Shown here: positions 32,504-41,422 of the stretch, piece after piece
How positions within the stretch are numbered: position 1 is the stretch's first letter
Layout of the letters: every line of letters starts with the position of its first letter
Assembly: GCA_035650475.1 (NCBI GenBank)
Contig: DASRHP010000012.1
Coordinates: 608,059 to 672,058 of the forward strand
Direction: 5' to 3'
DNA: 64,000 bases
Source of the DNA: Candidatus Binataceae bacterium
Lineage (GTDB): Bacteria; Desulfobacterota; Binatia; Binatales; Binataceae
Made by a program: the position numbers and the translations under genes
Notes under the pieces: model-generated
Told to the model about the DNA's origin: nothing
Databases searched by the model: none
The model's input: the letters and a program-made list of their open reading frames with translations, nothing else

Positions 32504-33955
32504 CTACTCCGGCGCTCCCTCGCGCACGTTCGCGGTCAGGCGGAACTCGACCTTGCTCGGATCGGAGCCGGCCGTGGCGCGGGTGACCTGGATGTCGCGG
32601 AAAAAGCCGCTCAAGTCCAGCGCGCGCTTGACGCGATCCACGGTTGCGAAGGAATCCGCGCTGCCGTCGAGTTTGATCGCGCCCTCTTCGATCGTGAAGT
32701 TGGTGACCTGAGCTCCCAGATGAGGCGGCAGAGCACGCGAGACCTTGAGCAGCGTCTCGAGCGGCGAAACGGCGGCTCCCCCGCCGCCCATCACGTGCAG
32801 CTCTTTGCGCATCGCGGCCAGCCGCTGCGTAAGTTCAGCCTTGACGTCGGCGCCTGCCGTGTGCGAACCGAGCGCCGGCGCAGCGATGGTCGCGATCTGT
32901 CGATTGATCCGGCTGAGCTGGCGGAGATTGGCCGAAATTCCGATACCGAAGTGGAGCAGGAAGGCGGCGAGTACCGCGGCGGCGAGGATGAAGGTTGTGC
33001 GGAGGGGGCCGAGATCGCCGGTACGTCCGCGAAACGCGAATTCCCCCTGGCGAAAGTTGAGCAGTTCGACTCCGGCGCCCGGCGCCTCGCCCAGCAGCAT
33101 CGCGAGGCATCCCGCGTAGCGGGTTGATTTCCCCGCCATCCGGCCCAGCAGCGCCGCGCAGTCGAACTCGTCCAGCGTATGGACCGGAACCGCCAGCGTT
33201 TCGGCGACCTGTTGACGCACCTCGGGCGTTGCGGCGCCCGGTCCGGTCAGCACCAGTTCCGGCTGTTCGTGGTCGGTGCTGTGGGCCAGCAACGTCTGGC
33301 GCATCGCGCCGAGGATCGCCGACGCACCGGGAGCCGGCGTGCCGTTACCCGCGCCAAACTCGGCGGCGACCGTGCGGATCGCCCGCGGCGTCCCGCCCGC
33401 GTCAAGCAGCACCATCGAGGTCGAGCCGTGACCGAGATCGACCAGCAGATGGCTGCCCGCGCGCCCGTTGCGCACTCTTGCCAGCAGGGAGGCGAGGGCG
33501 AGCGCGCCCAGGGTCACGGTTTTGGGATCGAGCCCGGCGCGCGCGAGCATCTCAAGATGGCGATGGAGGTCCTCCTTGCGCACCATCGCAGCCATCACCA
33601 GCGTCTGCTCGCCCTCGTGTCCGAGGCGCGCGAAAGCGACCACCGCGTCGTCAACGCCGATGGGTAGGTGTTCTTCGAGCGCGAAAGGTACGACTTGGGC
33701 GAGCTTGCGCTGGTCGCTAAACGGGAGCGCCAGCATCCGTTTGATCACGAGTTCGCCCGGCAGCGCGGAGAGCACCAGGTCGGGCTTGCCGGCGCCGGCG
33801 AGCAGGCGCCTAAGCGCCGGCGCCAGGTCGGGCTCGCCCTCGGCGCGGCGCTCCTCGCCAACGTCGAGGATCTGGAAGGTGTTCCAGCTCCGCTCGGCGA
33901 GCGCGCCACGCGCCCAATCACCCGCCGTCTCGATCGCCAGGATTCGCTGCGCCAT
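32504..33955 (-). CDS. gspL: Type II secretion system protein GspL (PilM-like cytoplasmic domain)
   Basis: A 483-aa bitopic protein. The first 330 residues form an actin-like (ASKHA/PilM-like) cytoplasmic domain: ILAIETAGDWARGAL at the start and LLVDLGHGSTSMVLLDAGG as the phosphate-2-like motif. A single transmembrane helix (TTFILAAAVLAAFLLHFGIGI) follows, then a periplasmic coiled-coil and PilN-like domain. GspL anchors the ATPase GspE to the inner membrane platform with GspM. The gene starts 19 bp after gspK. The organisation is normal for GspL, though longer than many. Confidence 0.9.
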   Translation of the reverse strand: MAQRILAIETAGDWARGALAERSWNTFQILDVGEERRAEGEPDLAPALRRLLAGAGKPDLVLSALPGELVIKRMLALPFSDQRKLAQVVPFALEEHLPIGVDDAVVAFARLGHEGEQTLVMAAMVRKEDLHRHLEMLARAGLDPKTVTLGALALASLLARVRNGRAGSHLLVDLGHGSTSMVLLDAGGTPRAIRTVAAEFGAGNGTPAPGASAILGAMRQTLLAHSTDHEQPELVLTGPGAATPEVRQQVAETLAVPVHTLDEFDCAALLGRMAGKSTRYAGCLAMLLGEAPGAGVELLNFRQGEFAFRGRTGDLGPLRTTFILAAAVLAAFLLHFGIGISANLRQLSRINRQIATIAAPALGSHTAGADVKAELTQRLAAMRKELHVMGGGGAAVSPLETLLKVSRALPPHLGAQVTNFTIEEGAIKLDGSADSFATVDRVKRALDLSGFFRDIQVTRATAGSDPSKVEFRLTANVREGAPE

Positions 33956-33974
33956 CGCCGCCCCCCGCTCCGCG

Positions 33975-34928
33975 TCAGCCCTCGTGCCAGTTCGCCAGCA
34001 TCGCGGTGCCGTTGGCGTTGCGCCGAAAGGTGGCGACGATACGTGCGCGGGCGCCAGCGTAGGTCCCCATCCCCCTGACCGTGAAGTAGAAGCTGCGGGT
34101 TGTGATCAGTCGCATCAGCGGCACACCGAGCTCGCCCATCCCGGCCAGATTGCCGACGTCGGTGATCACGAGAAATGGCTGCACCATGCGCGCTTGGACG
34201 ATCTGCTTGACCAGCGACGGATTGGCCGACAATTGCGGGAGCAGTGCCGCGATGACTTCGGGCGGCGCGGTGTTGATGTTCACCCGCGGCTCGGGCGCAG
34301 CGGTCAGATACCGCTGCAAGACGAAGAACGTGGCGTCATCCACCCCCCGGATCATCCTGAGGTCGCCGATGGTGGGCATCGGACCGTTACGCGGTTCATA
34401 TGGCGGAGTGAGAGTCAGGTAATACGTCGCCTCAGCGCCTCCCGGTGATTCGACACTATCGGGGTCGAGCCAGTCAATAATGGCCGGGACGAGTTGGGGT
34501 GAAACGCCGACGTTGGCCAGCAGGCGTTCGACGATCCCGACGTAAACGGGATTGAGTTGGCCGGTGCGCTGGTTGACCAGCAGGTTGATGTTGATCTTGC
34601 GCGCCTCGTCCACGATCGACACCTGGGCGCTGCCACCGCCCAGCGGCACCGGCGGGAAGGGCTGCGACCACGCCTCGTCGAGACCGTCGTGCGGAGTGCG
34701 CGCCAGCGCGTCTTGCTGCGAGTCGGTGGCGAGCAGTGAAAGCCCGACGCTGATTGCTGAGCGGGCCAGGTACTCGGCGCGCAGTTGGTTGGCCTGGCCG
34801 GCCGCCGAGCGGTAGCCCAGCGCGGCCGCCGTGGTGAAGTCCATCACCAGCAGCGTCATCAGCGCGAGCGCCATCAGCGTGACCAGCAATGCCACGCCAT
34901 GCTCGCTTCGTCTGAACGCCTTCACCAT
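33975..34928 (-). CDS. gspK: Type II secretion system minor pseudopilin GspK
   Basis: A 317-aa minor pseudopilin that caps the pseudopilus tip with GspI and GspJ. The N-terminus EHGVALLVTLMALALMTLLV has the prepilin cleavage Gly-11 and a hydrophobic helix without Glu at +5, which is the known GspK exception. The large globular domain includes the helix-hairpin-helix-like region NINTAPPEVIAALLPQL typical of GspK. It overlaps gspJ by 7 bp and follows it in the operon. Confidence 0.94.
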   Translation of the reverse strand: MVKAFRRSEHGVALLVTLMALALMTLLVMDFTTAAALGYRSAAGQANQLRAEYLARSAISVGLSLLATDSQQDALARTPHDGLDEAWSQPFPPVPLGGGSAQVSIVDEARKININLLVNQRTGQLNPVYVGIVERLLANVGVSPQLVPAIIDWLDPDSVESPGGAEATYYLTLTPPYEPRNGPMPTIGDLRMIRGVDDATFFVLQRYLTAAPEPRVNINTAPPEVIAALLPQLSANPSLVKQIVQARMVQPFLVITDVGNLAGMGELGVPLMRLITTRSFYFTVRGMGTYAGARARIVATFRRNANGTAMLANWHEG

Positions 34929-35617
34929 TGCGCAATCGCCATCGGCAGCGTCACCTGGGTCGCAAGTTCAATCGGCGCGCGGCCGAGACCAGCCAGCACG
35001 ACGTCTATCGATACCGCCTGGGGCAGCTGTTGGCCTGGCGGCATGCTGTGGGAGTCCCAGCTTTCCAGCCAGATATTTCCGTTGAAGTAGCGCAGATGGA
35101 ACGCAAGTACATTGGCCGCGAGCACCACCGGCGGTGCCAGCTTGATGCCGGCGGTCGCCCCGAGCAGCGCGCTTTGCTCCTGGCGCATCAGCATGAACCA
35201 TCCCGGGTGCCGCGGATTGGGCACGCCCGAATAGACGATGGCCTCCTCGGCCCCAAAGCCGCTAACGGCACGACGGTGGCCGACGTTGATGGTTGAGATC
35301 GACAGGCTGTCGAGCGGGACGCCGTTGCGCATCGAGGCCTGGCCCACCAGCAGGACGCGGCTTAAGACCAGCGGTGTCTGGATAGCGCCGTGTAACTCGT
35401 TCGTGATCTGCCGGAGCAGGGCGCGCGCGGCGCGGCCGCCGAGCAGCCGGTCCTCGGCGTGGGTCTTGCCCGCGACCACTGCGTGGAACGATCCCGCCAG
35501 CATCACCATGACGATTCCGAGGATCGCCACCGCGAGCATCATTTCGATGAGCGTGAAGCCGCGGGCAAATCCACGCGCGGCAGCAACCGGCTTGTGAAGG
35601 GGGCGCGGGCGCGTCAT
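34922..35617 (-). CDS. gspJ: Type II secretion system minor pseudopilin GspJ
   Basis: A 231-aa type IV pilin-like protein. Cleavage would occur after Gly-20 in ARGFTLIEMMLAVAILG, leaving Phe+1 and Glu+5, the signature for GspO processing and methylation. The remainder is a globular beta domain, with GYQ/YFNGNIWLESWDSH near the C-terminus typical of GspJ. The ATG overlaps the gspI stop by ATGA. With GspI and GspK it should form the pseudopilus tip. Confidence 0.92.
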   Translation of the reverse strand: MTRPRPLHKPVAAARGFARGFTLIEMMLAVAILGIVMVMLAGSFHAVVAGKTHAEDRLLGGRAARALLRQITNELHGAIQTPLVLSRVLLVGQASMRNGVPLDSLSISTINVGHRRAVSGFGAEEAIVYSGVPNPRHPGWFMLMRQEQSALLGATAGIKLAPPVVLAANVLAFHLRYFNGNIWLESWDSHSMPPGQQLPQAVSIDVVLAGLGRAPIELATQVTLPMAIAQW

Positions 35618-36267
35618 TGCATCCCCTGCATTCCGAGCGGGCCGCCTTGCACGCCACCCGGACCGCCGAGCGGCCCGGGCGCTCCGAATCCCCCGAGGGG
35701 CGCTTGCGGCTCGGCGCCCTGGAGGGCCGGGTTCTGCGGGGCTTGGCCGCGCGGCGTCAGCACGCGCGGACGCGGGTCGTGGAGGAACTCGACTAGGTCA
35801 AAGCTGCGGCTGAACCGAGGGCCGTACAAGACACGAATCTCGACCTTGCGCAGGTCAGGGAAGGTTGGCGACGGCTCCACCCTGCGTGTCCAACGGAAAT
35901 TGCGATATCGCCCAGGATAGAGCTGCTCGAAGTTGCCGCTGGTGGTACCGGGTGGCGGAATGCGTTGCAGCTCGGCCTGCGTCATCAACGTCTGCGCGAG
36001 CATCGCGGCCCGCGAGATCTCCTGCGCGCGGATCACGCTCTGGAGGTCTTCGTGATCTAGCGAGAGCAACGCCAACAGTGCGATCCCCAGCACCGCTATT
36101 GCGATCAGCACCTCGAGCAGCGTGAAGCCGGAGGGGACGCCGCGTGCACGACGAACCTCTTCCGGGGCGGGGAGCCTGCGCTCGGCGAACGGCCTGACTC
36201 CAGAGCCCTGCCCCGAAGTGAAAAGGAGTGCCGATGTCGGTGTTGCTCTGGAGTCCAAGGCAGGCAC
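35614..36267 (-). CDS. gspI: Type II secretion system minor pseudopilin GspI with Gly/Pro-rich C-terminal tail
   Basis: A pilin-like protein whose prepilin motif PSGFTLLEVLIAIAVLG starts at Gly-47. The leader of 46 residues is unusually long; no in-frame ATG lies nearer and the codons for nearby Val are GTC or GTT, so the GTG at 36267 is kept. The core up to about residue 165 is a normal GspI globular domain. The last 52 residues (35617-35772) are a low-complexity Gly/Pro/Gln/Leu tail, for example GFGAPGPLGGPGGVQGGP, not usual for GspI. The gene lies 27 bp after gspH and overlaps gspJ by 4 bp. Confidence 0.85.
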   Translation of the reverse strand: MPALDSRATPTSALLFTSGQGSGVRPFAERRLPAPEEVRRARGVPSGFTLLEVLIAIAVLGIALLALLSLDHEDLQSVIRAQEISRAAMLAQTLMTQAELQRIPPPGTTSGNFEQLYPGRYRNFRWTRRVEPSPTFPDLRKVEIRVLYGPRFSRSFDLVEFLHDPRPRVLTPRGQAPQNPALQGAEPQAPLGGFGAPGPLGGPGGVQGGPLGMQGMQ

Positions 36268-36294
36268 GCTTTGGTGCTTCGTATTGGCGCGGCC

Positions 36295-36930
36295 TCACTG
36301 CGCCATCGCGAGCGCCGCGGTCGGCGCCACGTCGCCGCTGACGATCGCAACGCCGCCGGTCAGCGGGTTGATGCTCAGGGTGAGGACCTTGCCGGCATCG
36401 GTCACCATGTGGATGACGGTCGCGTCGGCGTAGCCGTCGGGATAGAACTGGCAGCTTATCGCGCCGGCGCGTGCGCCGCCGATGCCTTCGACCGAGACGT
36501 CGCGCAGCCGCACCCCCGGCGGCATCACCACCTGGCCGTCCCACAGGCCGGCGAACGGCGTGAACTTGGGATGCGGTGCGTACGGATCCAGGCGCGTCAC
36601 GAAGTAGACGTTATGGTCGATGTCGAAGGTCATTCGGTAGATCACTTCCTGCGCCGACGCTTCGTCATAGAGATAACTGGCGCGACCGGCGAGCTTGCGC
36701 GCCTCGCTCTTAAGCTCGGCGCTGTGTAGGCCGCCGAAGTACGGTATCGCCAGGCTCATGATGAGCCCCATGATGAAGATTACGACGGCGATTTCGAGCA
36801 GAGTGAACCCGCGAGCCGCCCGGGCACATGCGTTTGCAAGCCGCGGTGCGCCCGCACGCAGGGTATGCGGCGCTCGCGGATCGTGCGCCACGCCACTTCG
36901 CCGTGCGAGTTGGCCGCTAGGCGGGCTCAC
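36295..36930 (-). CDS. gspH: Type II secretion system minor pseudopilin GspH
   Basis: A 211-aa pseudopilin with the prepilin motif ARGFTLLEIAVVIFIMGL; cleavage after Gly-41 leaves Phe+1 and Glu+5. The 40-residue leader is long. The globular part includes SEARKLAGRASYLYDEA and FDIDHNVYFV, as in GspH/FimT proteins. The start is a GTG that overlaps the gspG stop as GTGA, so translation is coupled to the major pseudopilin gene. GspH links the minor tip complex to the GspG shaft. Confidence 0.9.
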   Translation of the reverse strand: MSPPSGQLARRSGVAHDPRAPHTLRAGAPRLANACARAARGFTLLEIAVVIFIMGLIMSLAIPYFGGLHSAELKSEARKLAGRASYLYDEASAQEVIYRMTFDIDHNVYFVTRLDPYAPHPKFTPFAGLWDGQVVMPPGVRLRDVSVEGIGGARAGAISCQFYPDGYADATVIHMVTDAGKVLTLSINPLTGGVAIVSGDVAPTAALAMAQ

Positions 36931-37364
36931 GACGAGCTGCCGTCGATGTCGGCGTCCTTTCCGGTGCCGCCGGGTTTGCCATCGGCGCCGAAGGACTTGA
37001 GCACGTAGCTGTTGCCGTCGCTCTGGTAGAAGTAGGCGTTGCCCCAGGGATCGACCGGAAGCTTTTCGATGTAGCCGCCTTCCTCGTAGTTGGCCGGGAT
37101 GCGTCCGCCGGTTGGCGCCTGGACCAGGGCCTGGAGGCCCTGATCGCTGGTCGGGTAGTAGCCATTGTCGAGGTAGTAGCGGTCGAGCGCGGTCTTGAGT
37201 TCGGCAAGATCGGCCTGCGCCTTGGTGCGCTTGGCCTTGTCGGTGGCGCCGCGCAGGCTCTGCACGACGATGGTCGCCAGCAGGCCCAGGATCAGGATCA
37301 CGACCATTATCTCGATGAGGGTGAAGCCCTCTTTGAGCCGGCGCCGGCGCACTTGTGTGTCCAT
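36927..37364 (-). CDS. gspG: Type II secretion system major pseudopilin GspG
   Basis: The main subunit of the pseudopilus, 145 aa. It has a short basic leader and the motif KEGFTLIEIMVVILILG, cleaved after Gly-13 with Glu+5. The C-terminal domain carries family hallmarks ALDRYYLDNGYYPTSDQGL, LPVDPWGNAY and the Asp-rich calcium site near GKDADIDG. ATG at 37364 directly follows an in-frame GTG at 37367; the ATG is preferred. It follows gspF by about 20 bp. Confidence 0.97.
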   Translation of the reverse strand: MDTQVRRRRLKEGFTLIEIMVVILILGLLATIVVQSLRGATDKAKRTKAQADLAELKTALDRYYLDNGYYPTSDQGLQALVQAPTGGRIPANYEEGGYIEKLPVDPWGNAYFYQSDGNSYVLKSFGADGKPGGTGKDADIDGSSS

Positions 37365-37387
37365 CACGCTTGGTCTTCCCTGTGTCG

Positions 37388-38608
37388 CTATCTCATCAAC
37401 TGATTCAATTGGAATATGGGGAGCAGGATCGCGAGCATCATGAAGAGGATAATCCCCGCCATCGCCAGCGTCATCAGCGGTTCGAGCAGCGAGGTCAGCT
37501 GGCTGAGCGAGCGCTCGACCTCGCGCTCGTAGGTGTCGGCCACCCGCTCGAGCATCTGCTCGACCTCGCCCGAGCGCTCGCCAACCTTGATCATCTCGAT
37601 CAGCAGCGGCGGGAAGAGTCCGCTTGCGGATAGCGGATGGCTCATCCCGTGGCCCTCACGGATCGAGGTGCGGCTCTCCTCGATTGCGTCGGCGAGCAAC
37701 CCATTGGTCACCACGTGCTTGACCGAGGCGAGCGCGGGCAGGAGCTGGATGCCGCTCTGGAGCATCGTGGCCAGCGTGCGGGCGAAGCGCGCGCAGATGA
37801 CGCGAGTCACGGTGGGGCCGAGGTAGGGCAGGCGCAGCAGCCAGGTGTCGTAGATCCGCCGCCCGCGCGCGGTTGACAGTCCCCAGCTAATCGCGGCGAT
37901 CGCGCCCGCGATAAGCGCGACTAGCGCCACCCAGTAGTTGGAGAGGAAGTTCGACAGCGCGATCAGAATTCGGGTCGGCAGCGGCAGCGCCGCGTTGCTT
38001 TGCTGGAAGATCGTCGCGACTTGCGGCACGACGTAGCTCATAAGGAAGAACATGATGGCCGAGCCCACGCAAATCATGATGACCGGGTAGGTCAGAGCAT
38101 GGCGCACCTTGGCTACGAACTCGGCCTGGCTTTCGCTGAAGTCGGCGATGCGATTGAGCACGGTCTCCAGCGCGCCCGCGGTCTCGCCCGCGCGCACCAT
38201 CCCGACGTAAAGGTCTGAGAAGGTGTCGGGATGCGCCGCCAGCGCGTCGCCCAGCGAGCTGCCCTCCCGCACACGTTCGCGCACCTGTGAGAGCAGGCGT
38301 TTGGTCCCGGGCCGGGTTGACTGGTCGGCAAGCGCGCTCAGCGCGTCAACCAGCTGGACGCCCGCCCCGAGCAGCGAGGAGAGCTGGCGGGTGAGCAGGG
38401 AGAGCTCGGCGGGCGGGATCCGCCGCCCGAAAGAGACAAAGTAATCGGCCAGCCGCCGCCGCGGTGCGGCCGCCTCTTCGGCGAGCTCGGTGGGGAAGAT
38501 GCCGCGCTCGCGCAGCTTGCCGCGCGCGCTGCGCACGCTGTCGGCATCGACGACGCCCGCTACCGAGCGGCCGTTGGCAGCCAATCCGCGATAGGCGAAG
38601 ACAGGCAT
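37388..38608 (-). CDS. gspF: Type II secretion system inner membrane protein GspF
   Basis: A 406-aa polytopic platform protein with two repeated GspF domains. The N-terminal VFAYRGLAANGRSVAGVVDADS is the usual start; the first domain has LSLLTRQLSSLLGAGVQLVDAL and the second FARTLATMLQSGIQLLPALA, each followed by a helical bundle. Three membrane segments are visible, for example YPVIMICVGSAIMFFLMSYVV and PLMTLAMAGIILFMMLAILLP. It is thought to transmit GspE motion to pseudopilus assembly. Confidence 0.97.
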   Translation of the reverse strand: MPVFAYRGLAANGRSVAGVVDADSVRSARGKLRERGIFPTELAEEAAAPRRRLADYFVSFGRRIPPAELSLLTRQLSSLLGAGVQLVDALSALADQSTRPGTKRLLSQVRERVREGSSLGDALAAHPDTFSDLYVGMVRAGETAGALETVLNRIADFSESQAEFVAKVRHALTYPVIMICVGSAIMFFLMSYVVPQVATIFQQSNAALPLPTRILIALSNFLSNYWVALVALIAGAIAAISWGLSTARGRRIYDTWLLRLPYLGPTVTRVICARFARTLATMLQSGIQLLPALASVKHVVTNGLLADAIEESRTSIREGHGMSHPLSASGLFPPLLIEMIKVGERSGEVEQMLERVADTYEREVERSLSQLTSLLEPLMTLAMAGIILFMMLAILLPIFQLNQLMR

Positions 38609-38638
38609 CGCGCGTGTGTCCGTGCCGCCGCGCGCGCC

Positions 38639-40360
38639 CTACAGGATGTCTTCCTGGGTGACCCGCAGCAGCTCTTCGATCGTGGTCTGTCCCTGGAGAA
38701 CCCGCTCGGCGCCGTTGCGGCGCAAGAGTTTCATCCCCCGCGACGTGCAGTGGCGCCGGATGGTTGCCGCGTCCGCCTTCTGCATCACCAGCGTGCGCAC
38801 CTCGTCGTCCATCACCATCAGCTCGTGAATCGCGGTGCGCCCGCGATAGCCGGTGCCGCGGCACGCGCGGCAGCCGGCCGCCGCCGGCCGGTAGATCGGT
38901 CCGTCGAGGGGCACTCCTTCAAGTCCGATGCGGGCGAGCTCCGCGGCACCGGCCGTGTACGGCTCGCGGCAATTCTGGCAGAGCAGGCGAACCAGCCGCT
39001 GGGCCAGGACCGCCAGGATCGACGAGGAGACCAGGAAGGGCTCAATCCCCATGTCGACCAGGCGAGTCACCGCGCCGAAAGAATCATTGGTGTGCAGCGT
39101 GGAGAACACCAGGTGACCGGTGAGCGCGGCGTGAATCGCAATTTCGGCCGTCTCGCTGTCGCGGATCTCACCGACCATGATCACGTCGGGGTCCTGGCGC
39201 AGGATCGAACGCAGGCCGTTGGCGAACGTCAGCTCGATCTTCGGATTGACCTGCATCTGGCCGATCCCGTGGAGCTGGTATTCGATGGGATCTTCGATCG
39301 TGATGATGTTCTTCTCGGGCGAATTGATCCGTGCCAGACAGGCATACAGCGTCGTCGTCTTGCCCGAGCCGGTCGGGCCGGTCGCGAGCAGGATACCGTG
39401 GCTCTGGCGGATTAGACGGTCGAGGCGCCCCAGGTTATCGCCGGAGAATCCCAGATGGTCGAGACTGAGGTCGACCAGCGCCTGCGCGCGGTCGAGCAGA
39501 CGCAGCACGATGCGCTCGCCGAAGGCGGTCGGGATCGACGAGACGCGAATGTCGATGTCGCGGCCGGCGATGCGCAGCCTGATGCGGCCGTCCTGTGGCA
39601 GGCGCTTCTCAGCGATGTTGAGCCCCGACATCACCTTGACGCGCGAGGTGATGGCGGGTTGAAAGCGCTTGGGTGGCGAGATGACGTCGTACATCATTCC
39701 GTCAACCCGAAAGCGCACCACCAGCTCGCGCTCGAATGGCTCAATATGGATGTCGCTCGCCCGATCCTTGACCGCCTGGGAGAGCAGCCCGTTGACCAGC
39801 TTGATGATCGGCGCGGCGTCGTCGGATTCCAGCAGGTCGCGCGGCTCCTGGGCCAACTCGCTCGCGACGACGTCGAGCCGCTCCTCCTCGAGGTCGATCA
39901 TCAGGTCCTGCGCTGTGGTGGTGGTCGCCTGGTCATAGGCGCGGTTGATCGCTTCGTCGAGCACGGCCGGCGGCACGACCACCGGATGGAGCGGGACGCC
40001 GAACAGCATCCGGAGGTCGTCGAGCGGCTCGTATTTGGCCGGGTCGGCAATCGCGACGATGATGCCGTCGCCGTTGGAGCTCAGCGGCAGGATTCGATTC
40101 TTTTTCGCGTAGTTAATCGGAACCTTGCCAAGCAGCGTCGGATCGATGGCGTGCTCGTCGATATGGGCCTGGAAGGGCAGCCAGTATTCCTGCGCAAGAG
40201 CGCGTGCCAGCCGCTGGGGTTCCAGCGCTCCCATATCGATCAGCACGTCGGCAAGGCCCTGTCCGGGTTTCTTGCGCTGGCGGGCCCGTTCGAGATCCTG
40301 CTCGGAGACCCACGAGCGGTCGAGCAGAATTGACTCGAAGCTCTTGTGCGCAGTCGCCAT
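38639..40360 (-). CDS. gspE: Type II secretion ATPase GspE
   Basis: The cytoplasmic hexameric ATPase, 573 aa. An N-terminal MshEN-type domain (residues about 1-150) is followed by the N2 domain and the catalytic core with Walker A GPTGSGKTTT, Asp box and Walker B-like DPDVIMVGEIRD, and the His box ALTGHLVFSTLHTND. The C-terminal region holds a four-cysteine zinc site, CQNC and CRACRGTGYRGR, typical of GspE and PilB. It is the first gene of the ten-gene operon, with a candidate promoter about 90 bp upstream. Confidence 0.97.
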   Translation of the reverse strand: MATAHKSFESILLDRSWVSEQDLERARQRKKPGQGLADVLIDMGALEPQRLARALAQEYWLPFQAHIDEHAIDPTLLGKVPINYAKKNRILPLSSNGDGIIVAIADPAKYEPLDDLRMLFGVPLHPVVVPPAVLDEAINRAYDQATTTTAQDLMIDLEEERLDVVASELAQEPRDLLESDDAAPIIKLVNGLLSQAVKDRASDIHIEPFERELVVRFRVDGMMYDVISPPKRFQPAITSRVKVMSGLNIAEKRLPQDGRIRLRIAGRDIDIRVSSIPTAFGERIVLRLLDRAQALVDLSLDHLGFSGDNLGRLDRLIRQSHGILLATGPTGSGKTTTLYACLARINSPEKNIITIEDPIEYQLHGIGQMQVNPKIELTFANGLRSILRQDPDVIMVGEIRDSETAEIAIHAALTGHLVFSTLHTNDSFGAVTRLVDMGIEPFLVSSSILAVLAQRLVRLLCQNCREPYTAGAAELARIGLEGVPLDGPIYRPAAAGCRACRGTGYRGRTAIHELMVMDDEVRTLVMQKADAATIRRHCTSRGMKLLRRNGAERVLQGQTTIEELLRVTQEDIL

Positions 40361-40447
40361 CAGATTGCCGGAAACCGCCGTCGCAGGCGCTTGCGAGCAG
40401 CTAAACCGCGCGCGCGCCGATCTCCACTCGCAAACATTCCAGCATCA

Positions 40448-40477
40448 ATTAGACACGATGGCCCGGTGAAGTTGCAA
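40448..40477 (-). promoter_or_regulatory. Candidate promoter for the gsp operon
   Basis: On the - strand TTGCAA (40477-40472) and TCTAAT (40453-40448) are separated by 18 bp, about 90 bp upstream of the gspE ATG, in the only non-coding gap before the operon. The hexamers are reasonable but not strong. Confidence 0.35.
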
Positions 40478-40501
40478 CATGCCTATGCTCGCTACGGCGC
40501 G

Positions 40502-40927
40502 CTAGTAATGAGCGACCGAGCCGGTGGTCGCCGAGGGGCCCACGCCGAAGCTGAAACCCGGCCCGCCGGTCTTGGCAGGCATCGTGTGGACCGCTTCCTT
40601 CCATGAGGCGAGCTTGCCGTCAACGAAGGTCAGATCGAGGAAGTCCCCCTTGTCGCCTTCCTTGACGTTGGTGTACAGGAGGGAGGCCGCAATGTCGTTG
40701 GAGTTGGCGCGTTTGGCATAGCTCCAAACCTCGGCGCCGTTGCTCAGGTCCTGGCGCAGGTCGGGTTCACCCCACGCATTGCGCACGTCGCGCTTGCTCT
40801 CGCCGGCCTTGAGGTCGCGCTGCATGCGGCTTGCGCGCAGCTCGGTGCTGGCCTGATAGGCGACGCCACATCCGGCGCCGGCCAGCGTCAGCGCCAGGGC
40901 GGTGACAACCAACAGCCGCTTGTTCAT
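40502..40927 (-). CDS. Small lipoprotein, SmpA/BamE-like
   Basis: About 141 aa. The ATG at 40927 gives a lipoprotein signal: NKRLLVVTALALTLAGAGC, with lipobox AGAGC. The mature region LKAGESKRDVRNAWGEPDL resembles the helix and G-x-P turn of SmpA/OmlA (BamE) domains, followed by GAEVWSYAKR and DLTFVDGKLASWKE. It is likely an outer-membrane lipoprotein with a BamE-like fold, but it is not certain that it is the Bam subunit. ATG at 40945 is an alternative start. It lies upstream of gspE on the same strand; whether it is cotranscribed is unclear because a candidate promoter lies between. Confidence 0.75.
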   Translation of the reverse strand: MNKRLLVVTALALTLAGAGCGVAYQASTELRASRMQRDLKAGESKRDVRNAWGEPDLRQDLSNGAEVWSYAKRANSNDIAASLLYTNVKEGDKGDFLDLTFVDGKLASWKEAVHTMPAKTGGPGFSFGVGPSATTGSVAHY

Positions 40928-40948
40928 CGCGCTCGATTTCGTCATCAA

Positions 40949-41422
40949 CCGCGGGCGATGTCAACGTACCCGCGCATTCGGACTGCGCTTGCGCGCCGCC
41001 CCGCGCTGCACGATCTTCCGAGCGCAAGCGCGAGGGCTGATGAAGCTTGGGCAGCTCCAGCATGGACCTGACGGCAGGCTAGTCGGCGTTTTACGCGACC
41101 TGGCGCGCGTCGTTGCTCCACAGTCGATTGCGCGCACCATGCAGGCGGCGCTCGACCACTGGGATTGCGCACAATCGAGACGCTCGAGGAGGGCAAACCG
41201 CGCACCTCGTATTGCGTTTCGGCGCCCGCTTACGCATCGAGATGCTCGACCATGCGGGCGGGTTGCAGCCATCGAGCAGCGATTGCGCGAGTACCAACCT
41301 GCGCAGTGAAGCGATCACGCGCGCCGGGGCAACGCGCATCGGATCGCGCTGTCCGTGCGCGGGGCGGCGCGCATTCGTGCTATAAGGGCTGCGCCGGAAG
41401 AGCCGGCGACGAGGAGGATTTG
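40949..41422. other. Intergenic region of about 470 bp without a supported gene
   Basis: Lies between the divergent BamE-like lipoprotein and a small + strand ORF. Several frames are open, but their translations are Arg/Ser/Ala-rich, lack a ribosome site and resemble no family. The right end has TGCTATAAG (about 41378-41386), which could be an extended -10 element for the downstream gene, without a clear -35. Confidence 0.4.
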
